Source: JBPRGH01 sp051418055
GTDB lineage: Bacteria > Bacteroidota > Bacteroidia > Cytophagales > Cyclobacteriaceae
NCBI GenBank assembly: GCA_051418055.1
Contig: JBPRGH010000085.1
Coordinates: 186,001 to 250,000 of the forward strand
DNA length: 64,000 nt
Direction: 5' to 3'
Shown here piece by piece: positions 27,311 to 36,900 of this stretch; within the stretch, counting starts at the first letter, position 1; each line of letters starts with the position of its first letter. The notes beneath the pieces are model-generated. The model was not told the origin of the DNA. It made no database searches and was given only the letters and a program-made list of their open reading frames with translations. The translations under genes and the position numbers were made by a program.

Positions 27311-29503
27311 ATGAGCAGAGCTTTCCTTTATATATTCATTTTGGCCGGTACTTTATTTTTTACTAAGGCGAAAAGTCAGCAAAATCCTGAATATTTAAAT
27401 GTAGATCTTTCCTTTGAGGAGCGTGTTGATGCACTGGTTAATTCTCTTACTTTACAGGAGAAGATAGGCCAGCTTACCTACAATAGCCCGGCTATTGACA
27501 GACTTGACATCCCTGCATACAACTGGTGGAATGAAGCTCTCCATGGTGTTGGCCGTGCGGGTGTAGCCACTATTTTTCCACAGGCAATAGGATTGGGAGC
27601 TACATTTGATGAGGAACTCATTTTAAGAGTTTCCTCTGCCATCTCTGATGAAGCACGTGCAATGTATAATGCTTCTGTGGACAAAGGTTATCATATGAAA
27701 TATGGTGGATTAACCTTCTGGACACCTAATATAAATATATTCCGTGACCCCCGCTGGGGAAGGGGTCAGGAAACGTACGGAGAAGACCCTTACCTCACTT
27801 CAGTTCTAGGTAAAGCATTTGTTAACGGATTGCAGGGTGATCATCCAAAATACCTGAAAACCGCTGCCTGTGCAAAGCATTATGCGGTACATAGCGGTCC
27901 CGAAAAGCTTCGTCATGAATTTAATGCTGAAGTCTCAAAGAAAGATCTGTATGAAACATATCTTCCTGCTTTTGAAGCTTTAGTTACAGAAGCTAAAGTT
28001 GAAGCAGTAATGTGTGCTTACAATAGTACAAATGGAGAGCCATGCTGCGCCAATAAGTATCTCCTGGAGGATGTGTTAAGAGATAAGTGGGGATTTAAGG
28101 GACACGTAGTTTCAGATTGCTGGGCGCTTGTGGATTTTTATAATGGTCATAACGTAGTGGAAAATGAAGCTCAGGCGGCAGCGCTTGCCATCAAAAGTGG
28201 TATCAATTTAAATTGTGGCAGCGTTTATGCCGCAGCTCTTGAGCAGGCAGTGAAGGATGGCTTAGTGGAAGAAGCTGTAATTGATGAAAATTTAAAAGTT
28301 CTTTTAAGAACTAAATTTAAGCTGGGCTTATTCGATCCTGAGGAGGAAAATCCATATAATGATATTTCAACAGAAGTTATAAATAGTGAAAAGCACCGCC
28401 AGCTGGCACGTGAGGCCGCACAAAAATCAATCGTACTATTAAAGAATAATGGTGTGCTTCCATTGAAAAAGGACCTGTCAATGTATTTTGTTACAGGTCC
28501 AAATGCGTCATCTGTTGATGCATTACTGGGAAATTATTATGGTATAAATCCTAATATGGTGACAATCCTGGAGGGTTTATCTGCTAAAATTGAACCTGGT
28601 AGCCAGATGCAATACCGGATGGGAGCATTGCTTGACAGAGAGAACGTTAACCCTCAGGACTGGACTACAGGAAATGCGAAAATAGCCGATGCTACTTTTG
28701 TGGTTATGGGCCTTACAGGGCTATTGGAAGGAGAGGAGGGCGAATCCATTGCTTCTCCATATTTTGGCGATCGCCTGGATTATAACCTGCCTCAAAATCA
28801 GATCAATTTTTTAAAGAAGATTCGGGAGGGGCATTCTCAACCTGTAATTGCAATAATTACTGGTGGTAGCCCTATGAATTTGGCAGAAGTACAGGAAATT
28901 GCAGACGCCGTTGTGCTGGCATGGTACCCGGGAGCTGAGGGTGGAAATGCTGTTGCAGATATTGTTTTTGGAGATGTTTCCCCTTCAGGACGATTACCTA
29001 TTACATTTCCAAAATCACTCGATCAATTGCCACCTTATGAAGATTATAGCATGAAAGGCAGGACCTATCGGTATATGTCAGAAGACCCTTTATATCCTTT
29101 TGGGTTCGGATTAAGCTATGCATCATTCAACTATGATGACCTGAAATTTTCATCGAAAGAAATTAAAAAAGGAGAATCATTGAATGTTGAGGCTACTATT
29201 ACAAATATCGGAAAACTTGAAGGGGAAGAAGTAGTTCAGCTTTATATACATGATATGGAGGCGGATGTTGATGTTCCTCTTTATTCATTAAAAGAAATTA
29301 AGAGGATAAAATTAGCTCCCGGAGCATCTGAAACTGTCCGGTTTACCGTTACTCCAGAAATGATGAACATTATCAATAAAGAAGGTAATGAGATCCTGGA
29401 AAAAGGAAATTACAAAATTTTTATAGCCGGGGCCGCTCCTCATAAAAGAAGTGTGGAGCTAGGTGCCCCGGAACCATTAACAGGTATTTTTTCAATAAAC
29501 TGA
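27311..29503 (+). CDS. Glycoside hydrolase family 3 beta-xylosidase type
   Basis: A 730-residue exo-enzyme. Signal peptide 1-22 (ending AKSQ), then the GH3 N-terminal barrel with KTAACAKHYAVHSGP, MCAYNSTNGEPCCAN and nucleophile Asp269 in HVVSDCWA. An alpha/beta sandwich follows, then a fibronectin-III-like C-domain (about 615-715). The Cys-Cys motif and the VSDCWA box are shared with beta-xylosidases of this family, which fits a role in cutting xylo-oligosaccharides to xylose. No anchor or sorting domain is present, so it is probably periplasmic. It is the first gene of the operon facing lacI; the GH30 ATG lies one base after its stop. Confidence 0.92.
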   Translation: MSRAFLYIFILAGTLFFTKAKSQQNPEYLNVDLSFEERVDALVNSLTLQEKIGQLTYNSPAIDRLDIPAYNWWNEALHGVGRAGVATIFPQAIGLGATFDEELILRVSSAISDEARAMYNASVDKGYHMKYGGLTFWTPNINIFRDPRWGRGQETYGEDPYLTSVLGKAFVNGLQGDHPKYLKTAACAKHYAVHSGPEKLRHEFNAEVSKKDLYETYLPAFEALVTEAKVEAVMCAYNSTNGEPCCANKYLLEDVLRDKWGFKGHVVSDCWALVDFYNGHNVVENEAQAAALAIKSGINLNCGSVYAAALEQAVKDGLVEEAVIDENLKVLLRTKFKLGLFDPEEENPYNDISTEVINSEKHRQLAREAAQKSIVLLKNNGVLPLKKDLSMYFVTGPNASSVDALLGNYYGINPNMVTILEGLSAKIEPGSQMQYRMGALLDRENVNPQDWTTGNAKIADATFVVMGLTGLLEGEEGESIASPYFGDRLDYNLPQNQINFLKKIREGHSQPVIAIITGGSPMNLAEVQEIADAVVLAWYPGAEGGNAVADIVFGDVSPSGRLPITFPKSLDQLPPYEDYSMKGRTYRYMSEDPLYPFGFGLSYASFNYDDLKFSSKEIKKGESLNVEATITNIGKLEGEEVVQLYIHDMEADVDVPLYSLKEIKRIKLAPGASETVRFTVTPEMMNIINKEGNEILEKGNYKIFIAGAAPHKRSVELGAPEPLTGIFSIN

Positions 29504-29504
29504 T

Positions 29505-30905
29505 ATGAATTTAATATTAAATATTTCCAAAAGTTGGTTTTTAGGGCTGACAGTCATCACATTAATAAGCCTCTACTCATGTTCAGATGATGATACACCT
29601 ATACCTCCACCTGTAGTAGAACCAGAAGGAGATTCCATAGTTGTAAATACATCTGTTTCATATCAGGAGATGATAGGATTTGGTGGTGCTTTGACCTGGT
29701 ATAGTGACAGGGTTTATAGCAGCAGTAAGAAAGAAGAGATCTACCAGTTGATGTTCGAAGATCTGGGGTTAGATATTTTACGCCTGAAAAACTGGTATTA
29801 TCCGGAGAACTATCCTGTAAATAAATCACCAGATAATATGTTGACAACAGGTGATGAAATCATGTTTAATGCAACGAATGAGTTTTATGCGAAAGCAAAA
29901 GAATACAATCCTGAAATTGAGGTGCTGCTTAGTGCCTGGGGACCTCCACCAAGCCTGAAAAGTAATGATCATTTACGGGAAGGAACATTAAAACGTGATG
30001 ATGAAGGTTATATGTATGCCGAATATGCACAGTGGTGGGTAGATGCGTTGGATCATATCACATTTGACCCGGAATATATCAGTATTCAGAATGAGCCATC
30101 TTATACAAATCCTGGTTGGACCACCTGTATGTGGAGGCCTACGGAAACTACAACAAATGCAGGTTATGAATCAGCTTTTGACAGTGTATATAACAGGATT
30201 AAAGATCGCCCGCAAGCGCCGGTGATGATTGGACCGGAGTCAGAGAATATTTCAGCCTTTATAAATTTCGCTCCGGTGGTGAAGGATAAAGATTACTGTC
30301 CTATATACGCATGGCATCCATATAATTTTAATGAAAGTACCAGTATGAGCACCATCACAAGCTCATTAAGAAGTATGTATTCCAACTTTAGTAATAAACC
30401 TAATATAATGACTGAATATTCTACATTAAGCTGGTTTAAAACAGCAAGATTTATTCAGCAGACATTGATTGAATCACATACTTCAGCTTATATCTACTGG
30501 GAATTAATGTGGGGAAATCTTGAAACTAAAGATCAGGCAATGATCTATATGAACAGTTCTGGAGAATATACAGTAAACCCATTCTTTCATTTGATTAAGC
30601 ATTATGCCAAATATATTGATAAAGGATATAAAAGAGTGGATGTTACGAGCAGTCAGGAGTCAATGGAGATATCCGGTTTCATCAATCCGGCAGGAGATCA
30701 ACTTACTTTAATACTAATAAATTCAGCGGGTTCTGCTTCTGAACAATTTGAGGTAAAAGTAAAAGATCATGAATTTACGCTTGTCCATGCTTTCCAAAGT
30801 AGGGAAGGTAACTATTATGATGATTTGACCGAGTTGGATTTTTCTGAGAATAAAATACTTTTTCCCAGCTCCTCTATTACCACTATGGTGTTTGAACTTA
30901 ATTAA
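29505..30905 (+). CDS. Glycoside hydrolase family 30 glucuronoxylanase type, surface lipoprotein
   Basis: A 466-residue lipoprotein. Cys26 is followed by Ser-Asp-Asp-Asp, an acidic tag matching the Bacteroidota surface-export signal, then a Pro-rich linker. The GH30 TIM barrel has GFGGALTW near its start, acid/base Glu197 in SIQNEPSY and nucleophile Glu304 in IMTEYSTL. A side beta-domain follows (about 385-466). The short loops and overall size resemble subfamily 8 enzymes, which cut xylan next to methylglucuronic acid branches. That fits the GH67, GH10 and uronate genes nearby. Whether the enzyme needs the uronate branch cannot be read here. It sits between GH3 and GH43 in one operon. Confidence 0.85.
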   Translation: MNLILNISKSWFLGLTVITLISLYSCSDDDTPIPPPVVEPEGDSIVVNTSVSYQEMIGFGGALTWYSDRVYSSSKKEEIYQLMFEDLGLDILRLKNWYYPENYPVNKSPDNMLTTGDEIMFNATNEFYAKAKEYNPEIEVLLSAWGPPPSLKSNDHLREGTLKRDDEGYMYAEYAQWWVDALDHITFDPEYISIQNEPSYTNPGWTTCMWRPTETTTNAGYESAFDSVYNRIKDRPQAPVMIGPESENISAFINFAPVVKDKDYCPIYAWHPYNFNESTSMSTITSSLRSMYSNFSNKPNIMTEYSTLSWFKTARFIQQTLIESHTSAYIYWELMWGNLETKDQAMIYMNSSGEYTVNPFFHLIKHYAKYIDKGYKRVDVTSSQESMEISGFINPAGDQLTLILINSAGSASEQFEVKVKDHEFTLVHAFQSREGNYYDDLTELDFSENKILFPSSSITTMVFELN

Positions 30906-30921
30906 ATTAATATAAAAAACT

Positions 30922-32019
30922 ATGCTTAAAAATTTAAATCTCTCAATCCTGATGAGCTTTGCTGTGCTGATATCTGCATGTGATACTGGGCAAAATACCA
31001 CCGGCGAAGCAAATACAGATACTCTTCCTGAAGATGATACTGTAAAAGCTGAACTAAAGCCAATTATAGACCATATGTATACGGCTGACCCCTCAGCACA
31101 TGTTTTTGAGGGGAAAATTTATCTGTATCCGTCACATGATTATGAATCCGGTATCCCTGAAGATGATCTGGGCAGCCATTTTCATATGAAGGATTATCAT
31201 GTGTTTTCTATGGATAGTGTAGGTGGAGAGATCACAGATCATGGTGTTGCTCTTAAAGTTGAAGATGTTCCATGGGCAGAGAAGCAAATGTGGGCTCCGG
31301 ATGCAGCTGAGAAAAATGGAAAATACTATTTCTATTTTCCTGCAAAAGATAAAGATGGAATTTTCAGGTTAGGTGTGGCAGTCGCTGATAATCCTGCAGG
31401 ACCTTTTACTCCGGAAGAAAAACCGATTGAAGGTAGTTACAGTATTGACCCCGCTGTTTATAAAGATGAAGATGGGACCTATTACATGTATTTTGGCGGA
31501 ATATGGGGAGGTCAGCTGCAAAGATGGACTTCCGGAGAATATAAGGCAGAGGATACTTACCCTGCTGAAGGACAACCGGCGCTAAATTCAAAAGTGGTTA
31601 AACTTAGTGATGATATGAAATCTTTTGCTGAGCAACCCCGGGATGTGGTTTTGCTTGACCAGGATGGTTCTCCAATAAAAGTAGAAGATAATGAAAAGCG
31701 CTTTTTTGAAGCTGCATGGGTACATAAATACAATGGCAAATATTATTTCTCTTATTCCACAGGAGATACACATAATATTGCCTATGCAACAGGTGACAGC
31801 CCATATGGTCCATTCACATATCAGGGTATAATACTAAAGCCGGTTTTAGGCTGGACCAATCATCATTCGATTGTAGAGCATGATGGAAAATGGTGGTTAT
31901 TCTTCCATGACAGCTCTTTATCTGGTGGTAAAACACATCTGAGAAGTGTAAAAGTAACAGAGCTGAAGCATAAAGAAGATGGTACAATAGAGACTATTGA
32001 TGCAATGGTGAAATTGTAA
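30922..32019 (+). CDS. Glycoside hydrolase family 43 beta-xylosidase/arabinofuranosidase, lipoprotein
   Basis: A 365-residue lipoprotein (Cys20 followed by DTGQ). The five-bladed propeller of GH43 is shown by the base Asp56 in YTADPSAH, the modulating Asp in SIDPAV and the acid Glu in RFFEAAWVHKY. The size, with no extra C-terminal domain, suits a single-domain enzyme that removes xylose or arabinose from xylo-oligosaccharides; the two activities cannot be separated by sequence. It is the last gene of the GH3-GH30-GH43 operon and is followed at once by a hairpin terminator shared with the convergent esterase gene. Confidence 0.88.
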   Translation: MLKNLNLSILMSFAVLISACDTGQNTTGEANTDTLPEDDTVKAELKPIIDHMYTADPSAHVFEGKIYLYPSHDYESGIPEDDLGSHFHMKDYHVFSMDSVGGEITDHGVALKVEDVPWAEKQMWAPDAAEKNGKYYFYFPAKDKDGIFRLGVAVADNPAGPFTPEEKPIEGSYSIDPAVYKDEDGTYYMYFGGIWGGQLQRWTSGEYKAEDTYPAEGQPALNSKVVKLSDDMKSFAEQPRDVVLLDQDGSPIKVEDNEKRFFEAAWVHKYNGKYYFSYSTGDTHNIAYATGDSPYGPFTYQGIILKPVLGWTNHHSIVEHDGKWWLFFHDSSLSGGKTHLRSVKVTELKHKEDGTIETIDAMVKL

Positions 32020-32028
32020 TGATATTAT

Positions 32029-32074
32029 AAACTACCGGTCTGCCGCTTTAGTCATCGGACCGGTAGTTTATTTT
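32029..32074. terminator. Bidirectional terminator between GH43 and the esterase gene
   Basis: AAACTACCGGTC (32029-32040) pairs perfectly with GACCGGTAGTTT (32058-32069): a 12-bp stem with a 17-base loop. A T-rich tail follows on the plus strand. The right arm lies inside the last codons of the minus-strand esterase gene, so the signal is partly coding. It can serve both converging transcripts. Confidence 0.8.
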
Positions 32075-33985
32075 TATTTCAAAAGGACTGGCGGGCAAGC
32101 CTTCATTATTATAAAGATTGGCAGCAGCAGGATTATCCGCCCAGGCATATCTTACCACAGTTGGATTCTGAACAGCTTTATTCCATACTTTAACATGGTT
32201 CTTATCAATAATCTCAGCACTGGCCCACACAAAATTCTCACCATCATTGGAAATCGCAAAATGCTTAAGTTTAGAACTATCTTTTGCCTTTAACCCATTT
32301 GGGGCATTTTTAAATTCGATAATAACTGCATTTTCATCAATAGATGCATTAACAGGGAGCGGGCTTAAAGCAACATCAGATTCATCATAGGCAACCTCTT
32401 TGGCTTCTAGAGCCAGACGTTTGCCCACATCTTCTTTATTCAGCGGATGGATATCATTCCACTCCCCGAGATCTATCGTCACTGCCATTCCGGTATTTGG
32501 TACTGAAAGTGTCTTCAATTGAGCTTGTCTCAATCTTGCCCAATTACTTTCTACTGGTTCTGATTTCTCTTCCAAAAAATTTGCCAGCTGCACATAAATG
32601 AATGGGAAATTATCTTGTTCCCACCTGTTCCTCCAGTTACTGATCATTGCCGGAAATCTTTCTTCATAGGCTACAGGGTCATAAACATTTGATTCCCCCT
32701 GGTACCAGATCACCCCTTTAATATCGTAATTTAACAAAGGTGCAATCATGGCATTAAATAATCCTCCGGGTTTCCAGCGTACGAATGTCTGGCTTTCCAG
32801 AGGATCAATAGTAGCGCCAATTTTATACTTCCATGTACCGGATAAATTGAGTGTATCTTTGCCTACGGCCAAAAAATAAGGTTTATCAGGGACAAATCCA
32901 CCAACACCTTTTTGGTTGATAACCCTTACTGTAATAGTGTTTTTACCTTCTTTTAAGATATCAGGATCAACAGAATATCGGCGTGGAGGATATTGATAGG
33001 TTATGGAACCCACAGGTTCACCATTAACATATGCAAAATCGTGATCGACTATACGGCCCAACCACAGGCTTGCTTCCTTTCCTGCAAATGAACTGGGAAT
33101 ATCTACCTCTTTTTTAAACCATACTATACCATCGAAATCTTTAAGTGGTTCATTTTCCCAGTAGCCGGGAATTGTTATTTCGTTCCATTCATCAGTAGCT
33201 GTGGTAAGATGCCAGTTTTGCTGAATACCCTCATCTTTTTGGTGAAGATCACTATACCATTTATCTATGCGGTTCTTATCAGCTTCTTCAATACTTTGGA
33301 TTAAACTGTCACTTTTGAAACGCTGAAGCTCTTCATAAGCATCAGGATATTCTTTTAAAGTTTCTTCACTCATCCAGGATTCAACAGGTGATCCTCCTAA
33401 AGAAGAATTTATTAAACCAATGGGTACTTCATATTCTTGATAAAGTTCTTTAGCAAAAAAGAAGGCAACGGCTGAGAAATCCAATAGGTTTTCTGGTGTC
33501 GCTGGCTTCCATTCACCAGAAGTAAAATCCTTTTGTTCACTTTTAAAATTATAAGTATCAGGAACAAGAAATTGCCTGATTTGAGTATTGTTAGTGCTGT
33601 TTATAATTTCCCGATACTTTTCTTTTACACGCTCCAGGGGCAGCTCCATATTTGACTGGCCCGAACAAACCCACACATCGCCAATTAATATATCTTGTAC
33701 GATAACTCTGTTCTTTCCCTTTAAAGTCATTGTATAAGGGCCGCCAGCGTCTTGAGCAGGTAACTTAATGCTCCAGTTGCCATCCTTATCAGCCTTTGTT
33801 TTATAGGCACTTTCATTAAATGTTACAACAATATTTTCGCCTGCCGAAGCCCAGCCCCAAATATTTAATTCTGTATCCCTTTGGAGTACCATACCGTCGC
33901 TGATCAGCCGCGGCAAATGGATCTGAGCCGATGCACAGGTAAATGAAAATGCAAAGAAAATTATTAGAAGTGCTTTAGATCTCAT
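32048..33985 (-). CDS. Sialate O-acetylesterase-type SGNH esterase, probable acetyl xylan/aldouronate esterase
   Basis: A 645-residue exported enzyme (signal peptide 1-20). The SGNH motifs are present: nucleophile Ser111 in VCSGQSNMELP, VIWYQGESN, and the Asp/His pair in DLGEWNDIHPLN. A jelly-roll domain like that of family 2 glycosidases is inserted between the first two blocks (about residues 255-385). The annotated family name comes from sialic acid esterases. In a xylan locus such proteins more likely remove acetyl groups from xylo- or aldouronic oligosaccharides, and no sialic acid genes are present. It follows dctM by about 80 bases and may be the tail of the uxaC-TRAP operon. Its stop codon lies inside the shared terminator. 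Confidence 0.85.
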   Translation of the reverse strand: MRSKALLIIFFAFSFTCASAQIHLPRLISDGMVLQRDTELNIWGWASAGENIVVTFNESAYKTKADKDGNWSIKLPAQDAGGPYTMTLKGKNRVIVQDILIGDVWVCSGQSNMELPLERVKEKYREIINSTNNTQIRQFLVPDTYNFKSEQKDFTSGEWKPATPENLLDFSAVAFFFAKELYQEYEVPIGLINSSLGGSPVESWMSEETLKEYPDAYEELQRFKSDSLIQSIEEADKNRIDKWYSDLHQKDEGIQQNWHLTTATDEWNEITIPGYWENEPLKDFDGIVWFKKEVDIPSSFAGKEASLWLGRIVDHDFAYVNGEPVGSITYQYPPRRYSVDPDILKEGKNTITVRVINQKGVGGFVPDKPYFLAVGKDTLNLSGTWKYKIGATIDPLESQTFVRWKPGGLFNAMIAPLLNYDIKGVIWYQGESNVYDPVAYEERFPAMISNWRNRWEQDNFPFIYVQLANFLEEKSEPVESNWARLRQAQLKTLSVPNTGMAVTIDLGEWNDIHPLNKEDVGKRLALEAKEVAYDESDVALSPLPVNASIDENAVIIEFKNAPNGLKAKDSSKLKHFAISNDGENFVWASAEIIDKNHVKVWNKAVQNPTVVRYAWADNPAAANLYNNEGLPASPFEIKINYRSDD

Positions 33986-34063
33986 AATAGGAACTCTTAG
34001 GTACAGTTAATTTAATTAATTCAGGTCATTCAAATTCAGAAAACAAAACTGATTTTTCATTTA

Positions 34064-35359
34064 TTATTCAAATAATCCGGGCAGCCATAAACTAAGCTCC
34101 GGGATATAGGTGATTATTAGTAAGACTACAATCATTGCAATAAACATAGGTATTAAAGGTTTTATAACTTTTGCAATGCTAATACCAGCTACACTACAAC
34201 CAATAAACAGGACCCCTCCAACTGGAGGAGTACATAATCCAATGCAAAGATTCATCACCATAATAATCCCAAAATGAACAGGGTCAACACCCAATTCTGT
34301 TACAACAGGAAGAAAAATGGGGGTGAAAATCAACACTGCCGGGGTCATATCCATAAAGATCCCAACGAAAAGTAAAATAAGGTTGATGATGATCAGGATA
34401 ACAAAAAGATTATCGCTGAGAGAAAGAAGTGAGGCAGTTATCTGTTGCGGTATATTGGCATAAGACATTACCCATGACATTCCCATAGAGGTACCAATAA
34501 GAAGCATGATAATGGAGGTCATAATAACTGTGCTAATCAGCACATCGGGAAGGTCTTTAACTTTCACCTGCCGGTAAACTACCATTGACAGGATCAATGT
34601 ATATAAAACAGCTATTGCTGAAGCCTCCGTCGCTGTAAATATCCCTGCAACGATACCACCTATCACAATAAATAATAAAAATAGGCTTGGTAATGCATCT
34701 AAAAATTGACTAAAAACCACTTTCAGAGGCGTTTTTTCTCCAATAGCATACTTTTTCTTATAAGCAATTACGCCGGCAACGAGCATAATTGAAAGACCTA
34801 AAATAAACCCTGGAATATAACCGGCCAGGAATAATGCACTTATTGAAACACCTCCGCTTGCGAGGGAATAAACAATCAGGATATTACTCGGCGGAACAAT
34901 AAGCCCAGTAGTTGCTGAGGTAATATTAACAGCAGCGCTAAATTGAGGAGAATAACCCTCCTTAACCATCCTCGGATGCATGATGCCCCCTATAGCAGAA
35001 GCAGCAGCTCCCGCAGAACCTGAAATTGCTCCGAAAAACATGTTTGCGACTACATTAACATATGCCAGCCCTCCGGGAAAACTTCCGATCAATCCTTTAG
35101 CAAAGCTTATTAATCTAGTAGCAATACCCCCCCGGTTCATCAACTGTCCGGCTAAAATAAAAAACGGAATAGCTAACAGAGCAAAGCTATCCAGGCCTGT
35201 TGCTATTCTTTGTGCCAGGGTTGTAAAAGCTGCCTCCGGAGCGATGCTAACCAACATTGTCAGGATTACAGAAATACCGATAGAATAAGCAATAGGTACT
35301 CCTATAGCAAGCAGCCCGATAAAACTTATAACCAATACAACAATTTCTAAATATTCCAT
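34064..35359 (-). CDS. dctM: TRAP transporter large membrane subunit (DctM type)
   Basis: A 431-residue polytopic membrane protein with about a dozen hydrophobic segments. It includes the family stretches NRGGIATRLISFAKGLIG, FGAISGSAGAAASAIGG and GLCTPPVGGVLF. It forms the sodium-driven transport channel that takes substrate from the DctP binding protein. The genes around it (uxaC, kdgK, KDPG aldolase) point to hexuronates, most likely glucuronate or aldouronic acids, as cargo. It starts 5 bases after the dctQ stop on the same strand. Inner membrane. Confidence 0.93.
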   Translation of the reverse strand: MEYLEIVVLVISFIGLLAIGVPIAYSIGISVILTMLVSIAPEAAFTTLAQRIATGLDSFALLAIPFFILAGQLMNRGGIATRLISFAKGLIGSFPGGLAYVNVVANMFFGAISGSAGAAASAIGGIMHPRMVKEGYSPQFSAAVNITSATTGLIVPPSNILIVYSLASGGVSISALFLAGYIPGFILGLSIMLVAGVIAYKKKYAIGEKTPLKVVFSQFLDALPSLFLLFIVIGGIVAGIFTATEASAIAVLYTLILSMVVYRQVKVKDLPDVLISTVIMTSIIMLLIGTSMGMSWVMSYANIPQQITASLLSLSDNLFVILIIINLILLFVGIFMDMTPAVLIFTPIFLPVVTELGVDPVHFGIIMVMNLCIGLCTPPVGGVLFIGCSVAGISIAKVIKPLIPMFIAMIVVLLIITYIPELSLWLPGLFE

Positions 35360-35364
35360 TCTAA

Positions 35365-35862
35365 TTAATCGATCATTTGCTCTCCCTGTTCATGATAGGT
35401 TTTTGGGGGAATAAATAAATTATCTATACTGTAGTAGATTATAAGTAATCCACTTAAGGGAATTACTGAATATATATATGCCAGTGGTAAGCCTAAAGCT
35501 GCTGATGACTGTTCGAGAATATAGGTGATATATACGAGATTAACGCCACCCCAAACCATTACAAAAACAGAGAATAACGCAACCAGAATATTAATGATCA
35601 CATTTAAATATTTCTCATTTTTACCGGTTAATCGCGAAGGTAAAAGATCAATTGCCAGGTGAAGTTTCTTGCCTGTTACATAGCTGGCACCTAAAAGTCC
35701 TACCCAAATAAGTAAAAATCTTGCCAGCTCATCAGTAAAAGAGCTTGGGGATAAAAATATATATCTTGATGCCACCTGCCATAATACGTTTATTACCATA
35801 AGGCCCATTATACCAACAAGAGTAACATATAACGCACTGTCAATAAGTTTGCGAATAGCCAC
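35365..35862 (-). CDS. dctQ: TRAP transporter small membrane subunit (DctQ type)
   Basis: A 165-residue protein with four hydrophobic segments and the conserved DELARFLLIWVGLLGA region typical of DctQ. It partners DctM in the inner membrane and stabilises the complex. Its start shares one base with the dctP stop and its end lies 5 bases before dctM, the standard P-Q-M order. The gene context gives hexuronate as the likely substrate. Confidence 0.9.
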   Translation of the reverse strand: MAIRKLIDSALYVTLVGIMGLMVINVLWQVASRYIFLSPSSFTDELARFLLIWVGLLGASYVTGKKLHLAIDLLPSRLTGKNEKYLNVIINILVALFSVFVMVWGGVNLVYITYILEQSSAALGLPLAYIYSVIPLSGLLIIYYSIDNLFIPPKTYHEQGEQMID

Positions 35863-36899
35863 TATATCTCCGGATTTATTGTATCATAATTATCTTCAGT
35901 ATTTCCAGATGCTTTTATTTCCCTGATCAGTTTGTAAACCTCAGGTTCATTTTTGTAGCTTTCATATAGAGGTTCTACTAATGCTGCAAATGGTTTTTTA
36001 TCAGGATAAATAACCTGAACTCCAGCTTTTTTTACTACCTGAAGCGCTTTTTGCTCAGCTTCTTTCCAAAGTTTTCTTTCTACCACCTCAGATTCATCGG
36101 CCGCTGACTGAAGCCATTGTTGTTCCTCCTCAGATAAATTATCCCAGATCTTAGTGCTAATAAGCAGAATGTCAGGCACCATGGTATGTTCATTTAAAGA
36201 ATAGAATTTAGCTACTTCATAGTGACGAGATGTATAAAAAGAAGGTGGATTGTTTTCTGCCCCATCAACCACTCCCTGTTGCAGGGCGGTATATAATTCT
36301 CCCCATGAAATAGGAGTTGGGGACCCTCCAAAAGCTTTTATCATATTCATTGACGTAGGGCTCGGCTGAACCCTGATTTGCAATCCTTTAAGATCTTCCG
36401 GCTTCAAAATCGGTTTATTAACACTATAGAAACTTCTGCTTCCGGCATCATAATACGCAAGGCCTTTTAGCCAATATTTTGAACCTTGGTCAAGCATTTC
36501 CTCGCCGATTTTGCCATCGAGAATTTTATAATAATGTTCCTGCCCGTTAAAAATATAAGGAAGGCTATAGACCTTAAAATTAGGGGCAAAGCTTTCCATA
36601 ACGGAAGCAGAAACTTTTGTCATGGCCATACTGCCGATCTGGAGCAACTCAATGCTTTCACGCTCACTACCCAGCTGTCCATTGGGATAAATTTTTACAG
36701 TAAGTTTTCCTCCGGAATTTTTCACTACACTTTCTGCCATAAACTCCATTGCCTTATGTACCGGATGCGTAACCTCCATACTATGGGCAAGCTTTATCTC
36801 TTTATGCCTTTTTTCATTACAGGCACCAGATAGCAATAAGCTGAGAAATATTCCGATTATAAAAGGTCTACTAATTAAATTTTTAATGCTTTTCTTCAC
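35862..36899 (-). CDS. dctP: TRAP transporter substrate-binding protein (DctP type), lipoprotein
   Basis: A 345-residue binding protein. It has a lipobox ending at Cys27, unlike the free periplasmic DctP of Proteobacteria. The residues after Cys (NEKRHKE) include basic side chains and lack the acidic surface-export tag seen on SusD and GH30, so it should stay on the periplasmic side. The DctP fold is supported by LAHSMEVTHPVHKA, the carboxylate-binding Arg region LQIRVQPSP and GVVDGAENN. It binds an acidic sugar and passes it to DctQM. It lies one base after the KDPG aldolase gene in the glucuronate operon. Confidence 0.92.
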   Translation of the reverse strand: MKKSIKNLISRPFIIGIFLSLLLSGACNEKRHKEIKLAHSMEVTHPVHKAMEFMAESVVKNSGGKLTVKIYPNGQLGSERESIELLQIGSMAMTKVSASVMESFAPNFKVYSLPYIFNGQEHYYKILDGKIGEEMLDQGSKYWLKGLAYYDAGSRSFYSVNKPILKPEDLKGLQIRVQPSPTSMNMIKAFGGSPTPISWGELYTALQQGVVDGAENNPPSFYTSRHYEVAKFYSLNEHTMVPDILLISTKIWDNLSEEEQQWLQSAADESEVVERKLWKEAEQKALQVVKKAGVQVIYPDKKPFAALVEPLYESYKNEPEVYKLIREIKASGNTEDNYDTINPEI

Positions 36900-36900
36900 C

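Noticed and set aside
32048..33985. Literal role in sialic acid use
   Set aside because: No other sialic acid gene is nearby; the xylan context favours an acetyl esterase of hemicellulose.
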